From Segatella cerevisiae (GTDB lineage: Bacteria; Bacteroidota; Bacteroidia; Bacteroidales; Bacteroidaceae): DNA of 64,000 bases. The notes beneath the pieces were generated by a model. The model worked only from the letters and a program-made list of their open reading frames with translations. It did not search any database and had not been told where the DNA came from. The position numbers were made by a program, and so were the translations under genes. The stretch covers positions 1 to 64,000 of the forward strand of contig NZ_JAMXLY010000014.1 of assembly GCF_024054555.1 (NCBI RefSeq), in the 5' to 3' direction. Within the stretch, counting starts at the first letter, position 1; each line of letters begins with the position of its first letter. Below are positions 17,825 through 26,618 of this stretch, one piece after another.

Positions 17825-19261
17825 TTATTGCATCCCCCGCAATAAATAATCGGTTAATTGGATTCCATTATAAAGCCAAAGATAAACTGTCAAAATGATC
17901 AGGAAGATTCTCAAATACTTTCTCGGACCTTCTTGCATGCCTTTTATCAAATAGGCTATTGAGACTGGGATAATGAACGCCCATCCTGACGTCATGATAT
18001 AGACCTCTCCAATACCGAAACCCAAGATCAAATGCAAGGTCACGTCACAGGCGAACCAAGTGAGCAGCATCTGTAGGAATCTGGAATGTATACCCCGCCA
18101 GATTCCACAAACGAACAAACCCACTATCAGTCCTTCTACGATATAATTCAATACCCAGTTATATGCCACGAAGACTGGTCTGTTCCACGACAGATCTTCC
18201 ATCAAATGCTGCTGATGCAACTGGAATGATTCCCCGAAGAAATTCTCTATCAGTGTTTTACCACGAGGAGTTTCAAAATTCATCATACTCGTCAACAGAC
18301 CCTTTCCCGATGATACCACTCCGTGCGAACGCAGCCATTGATTACGACTGGCTTGATGCGCCATGACGTGTACAGAGTCCTTTCTCCATTTTGCCTCTTC
18401 GATCTTATGGATGGCTTCCTGCTGCGGGACCTCCACTGCATGGTATTGGCAGCGTTGTATTCCCAAAAGTAGAGCAAGGGGAAGAACCACGCCCAACAAG
18501 ACATTTTTCCACGTAAAGAAGCGACGGCCGTTTGCAAAGACACCTGCCAGGATGATCTTTGCGCCATTGGTCGCAGAAATTCCGGCAGAGAGGAACACCA
18601 AGACAAAGGACCAGATTGCAGGAAACAGTTTTCCGGTTTTCATCTTCATACCGGCAACATACATCGTCAATGTCAGCAACAGCATCGAAATCACGAAATG
18701 GTCAGGCACCATTGTTGGGATCAACACATGGGCAAATGAAAAAAACAAAAATGTCAGAAGACTGGAATCCGATCTGTTTAATCCTACGACTTCATGGAAC
18801 ACCCGGAACATGAACAGGAAAGAATAAACAGCACAGAAAACCAGTACAACGGCAATCATGAAGACGGTGAGGTTCACTCCCGTCAAATGAATTAACGTAT
18901 GATCGAGTAAATAAAACGGGTACAGTATCGTCATCAGCAGAGGGTGGCGGATGGTCTCAAAATGGATACGCCACCCGGAAGCAGCAATCCACGACCAACA
19001 GTCATATCCCGACATCTGGAAATGCTTATAGAAAATGGTGTAAAACCCGCCCTTTGCTCCTAAAGTATAAAGTTTGAAATGACTTGCTATGACCAGAGCA
19101 TTGAAGAAAGTAAATATCAACAAACTTACTACCGCCAACCAGCATTCATCCCTTCGAATCTTGAATATTTTAATCAGGTTGTCAGATTTCCACGAATGGG
19201 AGCAGGCAAGAGCCGATCGATCTCCAAGATTTGATTTACTGTTTCTCTTTATAACGTTCAC
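17825..19261 (-). CDS. Multispanning membrane protein, tandem paralogue 1 of 3
   Basis: A 478-residue integral membrane protein with about ten hydrophobic segments. It shares with the next two genes a cytosolic N-terminus (KIFRIRRDE-like), a short loop after the first helix containing HFQMSGYD (FHVSGFDP in the paralogues), IRHPLL after it, VPDHFVISMLLL in the middle, a large soluble loop ending FGESFQLHQQHLMED, and a helix starting NYIVEGLIVGLF. The layout resembles GT-C membrane glycosyltransferases, which use polyprenyl-phosphate sugars, but no diagnostic motif proves this. It may belong to a Bacteroidota family of unknown function. It is the most diverged of the three and is the last gene in a long minus-strand run. 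Confidence 0.8.
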   Translation of the reverse strand: MNVIKRNSKSNLGDRSALACSHSWKSDNLIKIFKIRRDECWLAVVSLLIFTFFNALVIASHFKLYTLGAKGGFYTIFYKHFQMSGYDCWSWIAASGWRIHFETIRHPLLMTILYPFYLLDHTLIHLTGVNLTVFMIAVVLVFCAVYSFLFMFRVFHEVVGLNRSDSSLLTFLFFSFAHVLIPTMVPDHFVISMLLLTLTMYVAGMKMKTGKLFPAIWSFVLVFLSAGISATNGAKIILAGVFANGRRFFTWKNVLLGVVLPLALLLGIQRCQYHAVEVPQQEAIHKIEEAKWRKDSVHVMAHQASRNQWLRSHGVVSSGKGLLTSMMNFETPRGKTLIENFFGESFQLHQQHLMEDLSWNRPVFVAYNWVLNYIVEGLIVGLFVCGIWRGIHSRFLQMLLTWFACDVTLHLILGFGIGEVYIMTSGWAFIIPVSIAYLIKGMQEGPRKYLRIFLIILTVYLWLYNGIQLTDYLLRGMQ

Positions 19262-19271
19262 TTTTTCTCAA

Positions 19272-20750
19272 TTATAGCAAATACGAAGTTATCAATACGA
19301 TATTATGCATGAACAGGAAGGTAGTGATGCAAAGGATCAGCATTCTCATCCCTACCCGCTTTCTCCCCTCCAATATCTTGAGGAGATAACCTATGACAAG
19401 AGGAATGATGAAAAGCCAATGTGGGCTCATAATGTATATCTCATTAATACCGAACCCCAATCCCAAATGAATAAACATGTCAAAAGCGAAAAAACTCAGG
19501 CACATCCACATCACCCGATGCTTTCGTCCACACCATATCCCCAGCCCGAACAAGGCGACAATCAGTCCTTCTACGATATAGTTCCACACATGACTATAAT
19601 GGACAATGACCGGCCTTGAATCCAAGACATCTTCCAGCAGATGGTGCTTGTGCAATTGAAGGGATTCCCCGAACAGATTCTCCACAATGGTCTGTGATCT
19701 GGATGTAGAGATGTCCGTCCAATCCAAGAACATCTTGTGTTTGATCGGTTTCCCTGTATGCAGTGTACTGACTGAGTGCTCAGCCTTCAGTTCACGCTGT
19801 TTTTTCAAGTTAGAGAGGATTCCCTGAACCCTCGACTGAATGACTTCCGGATCTTTCAAACTCGTTGTATCACGGAAGTGCTGGGCGATTCTGAGATCCT
19901 TATTCTCCCGAATCTGCTCCATCTTCGCTTTATGCCTTTGCTCCCGTGGAATCACGATACAGTGGTACTCCAAGAAGGCAAAGAAGAAGATACAGAAGGA
20001 TGGTATAAAAACTGCCGAAAGAAAATACTTGGCAGAAAAGAACTTTTTCTTATTGGAGAACAGAGCCGCGAGAAATACCTTGACACCATTATTCAAGGAT
20101 ACGCCTGCCGTCAACAGAAACAAGACCAGGGTCTGCCAAATCTTTAAAACTTTTCCATATTTTATCTGCCGTCCCACGATATAGACAACGAAGATCAGCA
20201 GGGACATTGAAATTCCAAAGTGATCGGGCACCATGAGAGAGACCATGACATAGGCAAACGAATAATGCAGTGCAGAAAGGATGAGGGAATCAACTCTTGT
20301 CAACCTGATGATTTCCCTGAATATGCGATACAGAAAGATAAATGAATAGAGGCCGCAAACCAGCAGAATGGCTGCGATGACAAACTGTGCACAATTGATT
20401 CCCGTGATCAAAATCAGCAGTTGGTTTACCGCATAAGGAATATACATGAAGAATGCGAGTAAAGGATGGCGGTAAACGTCATAGAGCAATCCCCATGATG
20501 AAAGGGCAGCATAGGTCAACGGGTCAAAACCGGATACATGGAAATCCCGGATAAAGATCCAGCGATAATCTCTGTACAACAAAGAAAAATCATCAAAATA
20601 ATGATTGATGCAGAGAAAATTCAGGAACAGCAAAAGGATGACTAGCACCAGTGCGGGCCAGCGTTCTTCCTTTCGTATCTCAAATATCTTGAAACGCTTA
20701 AAACTCAATTTCATTTTTGTTTTCCGTATTGGAGCCTCATCATTGACCAA
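19272..20750 (-). CDS. Multispanning membrane protein, tandem paralogue 2 of 3
   Basis: A 492-residue paralogue of its two neighbours, closest to the upstream one. Shared landmarks are RKEERWPALV at the first helix, RDFHVSGFDPLTY in the first loop, YRHPLLAFFMYIPY, ITGINCAQFVIAA, SFAYVMVSLMVPDHF, GVSLNNGVKVFLAALF, NLFGESLQLHKHHLLED and HVWNYIVEGLIVALF, and a final YIMSPHWLFIIP region. About ten membrane segments flank a basic soluble region near residues 255-360. It starts 27 bp after the preceding gene and ends 10 bp before the next, so the three are co-transcribed. Function is not known; a GT-C-like glycosyltransferase role is an inference. Confidence 0.8.
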   Translation of the reverse strand: MVNDEAPIRKTKMKLSFKRFKIFEIRKEERWPALVLVILLLFLNFLCINHYFDDFSLLYRDYRWIFIRDFHVSGFDPLTYAALSSWGLLYDVYRHPLLAFFMYIPYAVNQLLILITGINCAQFVIAAILLVCGLYSFIFLYRIFREIIRLTRVDSLILSALHYSFAYVMVSLMVPDHFGISMSLLIFVVYIVGRQIKYGKVLKIWQTLVLFLLTAGVSLNNGVKVFLAALFSNKKKFFSAKYFLSAVFIPSFCIFFFAFLEYHCIVIPREQRHKAKMEQIRENKDLRIAQHFRDTTSLKDPEVIQSRVQGILSNLKKQRELKAEHSVSTLHTGKPIKHKMFLDWTDISTSRSQTIVENLFGESLQLHKHHLLEDVLDSRPVIVHYSHVWNYIVEGLIVALFGLGIWCGRKHRVMWMCLSFFAFDMFIHLGLGFGINEIYIMSPHWLFIIPLVIGYLLKILEGRKRVGMRMLILCITTFLFMHNIVLITSYLL

Positions 20751-20777
20751 ATTCTTCGACCATCTAAATGATGACGT

Positions 20778-22235
20778 CTAGCTCAACATATATTGGGCAA
20801 TGAGGGTCCCGTTGTAAATAAACAAATAAACTGTCAACGCACTGACCAAACCAAATAAAGACCAGCGGATTTTCGGAGGCCGGGACTTGGCCGCTTTCAT
20901 CAAAAAGCCAATGGCTATAGGAATGACAAAGATCCAATGGGCTGACATCAAATAAACTTCGCTGATGCCAAAGCCCAGTCCGACGTGCAGCATCAAATCC
21001 AATCCGAACCAACTCATTGACAGCCACAAGAACAAGGAATGGCGCCCACACCATATACCCCCCAGAAACAACAAGACTAACAGGGATTCTACGGCATAAT
21101 GGTATTTCCACTGATAGTGCACGATGATAGGACGCTTGATGAATTCGTCCTCCAGCAAATGAGAATGATGCAATTGGATGGACTCGCCGAACAAGTTTTC
21201 GACGATACTCTGCCAGCGATTCGTCGTCACGTCTGTCCAACGCATAAATTCCCCGTGTGAAATAGGAGCTCCCTGTATCTGTCGATGTATCTTCTTTTGG
21301 GGAACTTTGTGCATTTTCCGGAGTGCAGGTGCAGAATCAGTACGTTTCACGATAGGTCTGGCCTGAACTTTCTGCTCATTCGCCATGGCGAGACGAGCGA
21401 TGGAATCCTTTCTTACTTTCTCCGCTTTCTTCTTTGCCATGGCAGCATGGCGGGCTGTCTCTGTTGGCCAGACAAAATAGCGGTATTCAAACCGGCAGAA
21501 CACCCAGATCAAAAGGGCGGGTACGATAACGGCAAAGCAAAAATAATTCCAGCGAAAGAACTTCTTCCCATTTACAAAGAGACCGGAAAGGAACACTTTC
21601 AAACCATTGTTGAGTGAGACTCCACCGGTCAATAGGAACAGTAAGATGGTATGCCACATCTTCATCGGCTTTCCGGACTTGATCAAGCGCCCTGAGACAT
21701 AAAGTGTAAGCAATAGGGCGAATAGGGAAAAGACAAAGTGATCCGGAACCATACACGACAGCATCACATAGGCAAACGAGAACAGCAGACCCGTCAACAA
21801 GACAGACTCTGGCCTCTCCAAATCGATCACTTCCCGGAAGATCCTGTAAATAAAGACAACGGAATAAAAGGCACAGAAGATGACCATTGCCGCAACGACA
21901 AACTGTGCACAATTGATTCCGGTCAGAGCGATCAACCCACGATTGACCAGATAGGGAACATACATGAGAAACGCCAGAAAGGGGTGTCTGTACACATTAA
22001 AGCGGGCTTCCCAATGGGATACGACATCATAGGCTATGGGATCAAATCCGGAAACATGAAACCTACCGATAAACAGATGCCAGTAATCAGGACGAATCGG
22101 TGTGAACACACCGTAATACCGATAGATCGTCAGCGCATTCAATAATAAGAAAAAGATGAAAGCGATGACAGCCAGCCCTCTTTCTTCCCTCCTAATTCTG
22201 AATATATTCAGTATGGTCTTCATTCGTGATTGCAA
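20778..22235 (-). CDS. Multispanning membrane protein, tandem paralogue 3 of 3
   Basis: A 485-residue membrane protein, first of the three tandem paralogues in transcription order. It has RREERGLAVI, GRFHVSGFDPIAY, YRHPFLAFLMYVPY, ITGINCAQFVVAA, SFAYVMLSCMVPDHF, GVSLNNGLKVFLSGLF, NLFGESIQLHHSHLLED and YHYAVESLLVLLFLGGIWCG. Residues about 260-335 form a Lys/Ala-rich soluble insert that differs between paralogues, while the membrane core is conserved. It follows gtrA by about 95 bp. The paralogues may have arisen by tandem duplication and diverged in acceptor specificity. Confidence 0.8.
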   Translation of the reverse strand: MQSRMKTILNIFRIRREERGLAVIAFIFFLLLNALTIYRYYGVFTPIRPDYWHLFIGRFHVSGFDPIAYDVVSHWEARFNVYRHPFLAFLMYVPYLVNRGLIALTGINCAQFVVAAMVIFCAFYSVVFIYRIFREVIDLERPESVLLTGLLFSFAYVMLSCMVPDHFVFSLFALLLTLYVSGRLIKSGKPMKMWHTILLFLLTGGVSLNNGLKVFLSGLFVNGKKFFRWNYFCFAVIVPALLIWVFCRFEYRYFVWPTETARHAAMAKKKAEKVRKDSIARLAMANEQKVQARPIVKRTDSAPALRKMHKVPQKKIHRQIQGAPISHGEFMRWTDVTTNRWQSIVENLFGESIQLHHSHLLEDEFIKRPIIVHYQWKYHYAVESLLVLLFLGGIWCGRHSLFLWLSMSWFGLDLMLHVGLGFGISEVYLMSAHWIFVIPIAIGFLMKAAKSRPPKIRWSLFGLVSALTVYLFIYNGTLIAQYMLS

Positions 22236-22329
22236 AATTAATACTTTTTAGCCGAAAAGAGGCGAATAAGGCAGATTTTACCAGTATACAGGAATATACA
22301 GCAAGAGAACATCTGATCTTCGGACTACC

Positions 22330-22761
22330 CTATACGCGAGTCAGGAAGAAGCGTACCAACAGGAAATTAACCGGCACACAGATACAGAACATCGGAATCG
22401 GAGCCCAGGAATGTCCCATGCCCATCAAGAGGAAAAGATTCAATGTCGCCATCTGCAGAAAATAATTGACGATATGACTGAAGAGAAACCCTGCCCCTCG
22501 CTTGGCATTAGCCTTGACCTGAAAAGTGAAGTGTGTACTGGCAATAAAATTAAAGACAAAACTGATAAGGTAGGCGATGGTCATAGCTGCTGTCAACCAG
22601 AGATGGGTATGTCCGGGGAAACGGATCAGATGGATCAATAGCCAATAGATGCCATACTGAATGAGTGTGGCACAAAAACCGACAATGCCAAACCGCACGA
22701 TCTGTTTGAGATTCCTGCGCGAATGGTCATTCTGATGATCTGTTTGCTCTTCTTGCATCAC
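22330..22761 (-). CDS. GtrA-family membrane protein
   Basis: A 143-residue protein with four predicted membrane helices, typical of GtrA. GtrA proteins are linked to translocation of polyprenyl-phosphate-linked sugars across the inner membrane. The family start pattern QIVRFGIVGFCATLIQYGIY [residues 23-42] and the NFIASTHFTF segment (typically NF..nr.wTF) are present. It starts 5 bp after the HAD phosphatase gene and sits with a UbiA-type prenyltransferase, which supports a role in flipping the lipid-linked sugar made by those enzymes. Confidence 0.88.
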   Translation of the reverse strand: MMQEEQTDHQNDHSRRNLKQIVRFGIVGFCATLIQYGIYWLLIHLIRFPGHTHLWLTAAMTIAYLISFVFNFIASTHFTFQVKANAKRGAGFLFSHIVNYFLQMATLNLFLLMGMGHSWAPIPMFCICVPVNFLLVRFFLTRV

Positions 22762-22766
22762 TCTAA

Positions 22767-23363
22767 CTAATCTCTGAACGGTTTATAGAAACCTTTATCT
22801 GCAAAATCCAGCATTTCCTTGTCTCCTCTACTGTCTCCATAAGCGAAGATCTCATAATGCTCCCTTGGATCCTTCAAAACCTCCTTGATACGGTTCACCT
22901 TCTCCTGACCATAACAGTTCTTGGTCTTAAACCGACCTGTCAACCGCCCGTCAACCACTTCCAACTGAGTGCCGATGACGACGGGTCCTTCTCCCACAAA
23001 CGGTCTGACCCATGAATCAGGGCTTGCGCTGACGATCATCACTTGAGCGCCTTGGCGCAGAACTTCCGCTATTTTGAGAAAGGCCTGCCAGCGTAACAAG
23101 TTCGAACGGTCATTGGCGAAAGCATGGCAGAGTTGATCGAAATACCCAACTCTCATCCCTTTATAATATAAGGTGAAAATCTTCTGTTTGACTTTCCAGT
23201 TCGGATAAAGGTGCAACTTCATCAGGATCAGCAAAGGACTATAAAAGAGGAAACCGGCAAAGAGGGATAGAGTGCCCTTGCTGTACCGGATAAATTCGAT
23301 CAAAGTATCCTTATACGTCAAGGTCCCGTCAAAATCAAAGCAATAAATCTTTTCCTTCTTCAT
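22767..23363 (-). CDS. HAD-IB family phosphatase
   Basis: A 198-residue HAD hydrolase related to SerB-type phosphatases. Motif I is FDFDGTLT (nucleophile Asp near residue 10), motif II SAS near residue 112 (VSASPDSW), and motif III/IV GDSRGDKEMLDFAD near the C-terminus. A helical cap lies between motif I and II. Next to the UbiA-type phosphoribosyltransferase it probably removes the 5-phosphate from the lipid-linked pentose phosphate, as in decaprenyl-phosphoribose metabolism. The assignment of substrate is inferred from context. Confidence 0.85.
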   Translation of the reverse strand: MKKEKIYCFDFDGTLTYKDTLIEFIRYSKGTLSLFAGFLFYSPLLILMKLHLYPNWKVKQKIFTLYYKGMRVGYFDQLCHAFANDRSNLLRWQAFLKIAEVLRQGAQVMIVSASPDSWVRPFVGEGPVVIGTQLEVVDGRLTGRFKTKNCYGQEKVNRIKEVLKDPREHYEIFAYGDSRGDKEMLDFADKGFYKPFRD

Positions 23364-23398
23364 ATTCTGTCACGAGAATTTTCTTCTATCCTTTCGCA

Positions 23399-24280
23399 TC
23401 ATCCGATAACATAAATGATCAGCAAGAACACGATCAGCCAAGCAACAATGTCTAGTTGTATGAAATGGTCTTTCATCAAGACCTCGGTAGGATTGCCGCT
23501 CTTATGGTCGACCACCGTAATCTGAATATACCTCAGCAGTCCCAAGAGCACAAAGACGCTGGTCAGATAGAGATGATCCGTATGGAAATGCATCATCACC
23601 TCAGGACTGACCGTATACATCGTATAACACACCAAGGTAACGGAAGCTGTAATGGTAATCGCCTGATTGATGAAAGTCAGGTTATACCTGCCTGTATTTT
23701 TCCTAGGGGCTTCACCGGTCTCATTCATTTTCAGGACATCGTCACGCCGCTTGGCGAGACTCATGAAAAGGGCGATCAGGAATGTCATCAGCACGATCCA
23801 CTTGCTCAATTCTATATCGGCTGCATTACCGCCTGCAAAGAGTCTGAGGACAAAACCGAAGGCCACGATACAGACATCAATGATGGCAAACTGTTTGAGT
23901 TTTGCACAATACAGTAAGTTCATCAACCAGTAAAACAGGATGACTGCTCCGGTCTGCAATTGGTGATCAGGCAACAAGAACAGGACCAAAAGCGAAAAGA
24001 TGAACATCAATGCCATCAGACCATAGGCCTGGGGGATGCTCACTTTACCTGAAGCTATCGGACGATGGCACTTTTCCGGATGCCAACGGTCATCTCCTAC
24101 ATCCCGGATATCATTGAAGCAATAGACCGAGGAGGCTGCAAAACTGAAAGAGACTGCCGCTATCGCAGAAGCCCATAAATACCGTATATCAAAGAGTGCT
24201 CCTCCGAAAAACACTGGGATGAGTACAAAAAGATTTTTCAGCCACTGCTGCGGCCTGATCAATTTCAAGATATCTTTCAT
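23399..24280 (-). CDS. UbiA-family prenyltransferase (polyprenyl-phosphate phosphoribosyltransferase-like)
   Basis: A 293-residue, roughly nine-helix membrane enzyme. The first metal-binding motif is NDIRDVGDD (UbiA NDxxDxxxD) and the following RPIASGKVS loop is conserved. The N-terminal MKDILKLIRPQQWLKN and the LAKRRDD segment are typical of decaprenyl-phosphate phosphoribosyltransferase homologues, which transfer 5-phosphoribose from PRPP to a polyprenyl phosphate. The open frame extends upstream to 24487, but the ATG at 24280 is preferred: it overlaps the stop of the acyltransferase gene as ATGA and gives the family N-terminus. With the HAD and GtrA genes it forms a lipid-linked pentose module. 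Confidence 0.87.
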   Translation of the reverse strand: MKDILKLIRPQQWLKNLFVLIPVFFGGALFDIRYLWASAIAAVSFSFAASSVYCFNDIRDVGDDRWHPEKCHRPIASGKVSIPQAYGLMALMFIFSLLVLFLLPDHQLQTGAVILFYWLMNLLYCAKLKQFAIIDVCIVAFGFVLRLFAGGNAADIELSKWIVLMTFLIALFMSLAKRRDDVLKMNETGEAPRKNTGRYNLTFINQAITITASVTLVCYTMYTVSPEVMMHFHTDHLYLTSVFVLLGLLRYIQITVVDHKSGNPTEVLMKDHFIQLDIVAWLIVFLLIIYVIG

Positions 24281-25287
24281 ATTCGTATACGAGTTTCTAT
24301 GGTCCGTGTTATATAACTGGTGACAAGATGCAGAAGCCATGCTATCGGGAGTGTAATGACGACACATAGCAGAAACGTCTCCCAATAACTCAACGAATCG
24401 GATATATAGACTAATACAAAATGCAAATGTATCAGGTATGCCTCCAAACTCAGGGAGCCGATCCAACTGAAGATGCGGTTGAACCATTTAGGGGTCCTGC
24501 GAAAGACCCGGTTAAGTAGAAGGATCGTCGTGACAGTCAAAGGGATGTAGAGCATACGCTCCACATAGAGGGGAAACTGGCCGTGCAAGTTCTGTTCCAG
24601 GAAGATACTGGACAGCAATGTCATCAGGAACATCAGTACGATCATCCATATTGACTCTCCGTCCAACTTATATTTCTGCCTTGTCATTTCTCCCATGTCA
24701 ACCCCTATGAAGAAGATCGGCATCCGACTCCAGAAGATTTCCAAGTGTCCCACGAAATGATGAATAGGCGGGATATATTGCACCAGGATGCACCATAAGA
24801 TCATTATGACGGGCAACCAGCGATACACTGGATGACGCTTGATCAACTTCATGTACGGCGGTGCCAGGACATAAAGTGCCATGATTGCAGGGATATACCA
24901 GAAAGTCAGTTCGTCATGAATCCAAAATCCACTGTTGATGGTAATCTCTCCTATCAGCCACAACCATTGATGAATGTCTCCACCATGAAACTGAGGGATA
25001 TAGAACAGACAGGCAATGATCAACCAACAAGGATAGACACGGAGAAAGCGTCGGAAATAGAAGTGTTTGACAGAAGCGTTTTTAGACCAGGAGAACCACA
25101 GTCCGATACCACTGAGGAACAAGAACATATCCACACCTATATTTCCCATTCTTCGAAGCCCGAAAAACAGATCATAGCGTGGGAGACCTACATGGAAGAG
25201 GATTACGAAAAGCATGGCCACTCCCATCAGTTCGCCCCGAAAACGACTGATATTCTCTAATTCTATGTCCTTTATTTTATAACTCAT
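24277..25287 (-). CDS. Acyltransferase 3 family membrane protein
   Basis: A 336-residue protein with about ten membrane helices, of the acyltransferase 3 (OafA-like) family that acetylates or otherwise acylates surface glycans. The family start is visible: RFRGELMGVAMLFVILFHVG with the conserved Arg and His, and the second motif region FLFLSGIGLWFSW. The stop codon overlaps the UbiA-type start by four bases, indicating translational coupling. It is one of two such enzymes in this operon; substrates are unknown. Confidence 0.87.
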   Translation of the reverse strand: MSYKIKDIELENISRFRGELMGVAMLFVILFHVGLPRYDLFFGLRRMGNIGVDMFLFLSGIGLWFSWSKNASVKHFYFRRFLRVYPCWLIIACLFYIPQFHGGDIHQWLWLIGEITINSGFWIHDELTFWYIPAIMALYVLAPPYMKLIKRHPVYRWLPVIMILWCILVQYIPPIHHFVGHLEIFWSRMPIFFIGVDMGEMTRQKYKLDGESIWMIVLMFLMTLLSSIFLEQNLHGQFPLYVERMLYIPLTVTTILLLNRVFRRTPKWFNRIFSWIGSLSLEAYLIHLHFVLVYISDSLSYWETFLLCVVITLPIAWLLHLVTSYITRTIETRIRI

Positions 25288-25416
25288 TCTAACATCATTA
25301 GATCATACTTGCATCTCCCCGGGAGAATTTCACTCCCGTATCTTTCTTTCCACCTGACAAAGAACTGCTAAATTCCAATAAGACCACTACTCGTATTAAT
25401 TTGAAATGTCGATTGA

Positions 25417-26559
25417 TCACATGACAGGTTTAGGGACTTTCTTCATCATCTGTCTCCAGATCCACGCCAGACAGATACTGGCAATAATGTACAAGAGCAG
25501 CCCAGTATACAATGCTCCGTCGCGACTGATCGGTATAAAGATCTTTCGTGTTATAGGATGACAGACGAAGAGGGCTGCGCTGATTTGACCCAGCCCTACC
25601 AATATCCGGTTAATTGAATTCAGATGGCAATATCGTAAGGTTTTCACTAAGGCAATACAGAAAGTACAGATGAAGACGGGTACAAATGCCCACGTAAAGA
25701 AATTCAGACTGAAGACATAGATGAAGACAAAGGAAAGGATCAGTGCAGACCAATCAAATTGACAGGGTCCGATCCGCTTCCTCCAGTTCATTATCGCTTC
25801 CTGATTCCGTGCAAAGAGAATTCCACCGCAGAATGGCAGCATACTCCCCATAAAATTATACCTATACCAGTTTAACGCTCCTCTCTCAGGATCGAACAGA
25901 AATTGTCCCAAAATGCAGATGACCATCAAGATAGCCGTCCAACTGTTACTCCTCTTATAGATCAGCAAACGGTAAAGCACATAGAGTTGGAAGAGCATTC
26001 CGAAGAACCAATAGGGACCTGGCCAGATCACTTTGTCAGGATGGGGGAAGAGGTTATTGAACAGGCCTAACTGTCCGATGATATCTACCACTTGATAGTG
26101 GAAGGGGGCTGGCGTGATCTGGTCGACAATGATAAAAGCAGCAAAACCTGCGATCATCATCCTGAAGAGTTTCAGGAAATGATAACGGATGAAGGAGACA
26201 CGGGGAATGTGGGGCGAAGGCCTATTCGGTGTTTTCCGCTCATATTTCATCACCAGTCCGTAAGCGCTCAAGAAGAGAAAGACGGGTACGCCATAGTGTC
26301 CGAAGAAAGACAGAAAATGCATCGGCAGTTTCTCATCAGGACTCAAGAGGGCATGATTGAAAGCATCCACATTGCCCTGGAAAAACTGGTATTCATTCTC
26401 TCTGACTATCCCCGGCAGCCAGTGGCAATAGTTATGCAGGAAGATACCGAGAATGGCGAGACCTCTTAAAGCATGACATTCCATCTGAGAAAGCAATTCC
26501 TTAGATTCTTCTTTTACCTGAAGAGAAGAGCTGTTCCTATCTTGATTTAATAATCCCAC
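25417..26559 (-). CDS. Acyltransferase 3 family membrane protein
   Basis: A 380-residue acyltransferase 3 family member with about ten membrane helices. The family motif begins at CHALRGLAILGIFLHNYCHW, with the conserved Arg and His, and continues with the VFLFLSAYGLVMKYE segment. It is only distantly similar to the downstream acyltransferase, so the two probably modify different acceptors or positions. A preceding cytosolic segment of about 27 residues is rich in Ser, Lys and Glu. It lies 129 bp upstream of the next gene; that gap holds a small C/G-rich hairpin and no gene. Confidence 0.85.
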   Translation of the reverse strand: MGLLNQDRNSSSLQVKEESKELLSQMECHALRGLAILGIFLHNYCHWLPGIVRENEYQFFQGNVDAFNHALLSPDEKLPMHFLSFFGHYGVPVFLFLSAYGLVMKYERKTPNRPSPHIPRVSFIRYHFLKLFRMMIAGFAAFIIVDQITPAPFHYQVVDIIGQLGLFNNLFPHPDKVIWPGPYWFFGMLFQLYVLYRLLIYKRSNSWTAILMVICILGQFLFDPERGALNWYRYNFMGSMLPFCGGILFARNQEAIMNWRKRIGPCQFDWSALILSFVFIYVFSLNFFTWAFVPVFICTFCIALVKTLRYCHLNSINRILVGLGQISAALFVCHPITRKIFIPISRDGALYTGLLLYIIASICLAWIWRQMMKKVPKPVM

Positions 26560-26618
26560 GATATTAATTGTAATAGTTGATGATCAATACTTTAAAATCG
26601 AAAAACTGTCCTTCCCTT

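Noticed and set aside
24281-24487. Upstream extension of the UbiA-type gene
   Set aside because: It overlaps the acyltransferase gene in another frame and lacks membrane-protein character; the ATG at 24280 overlaps the upstream stop as ATGA.
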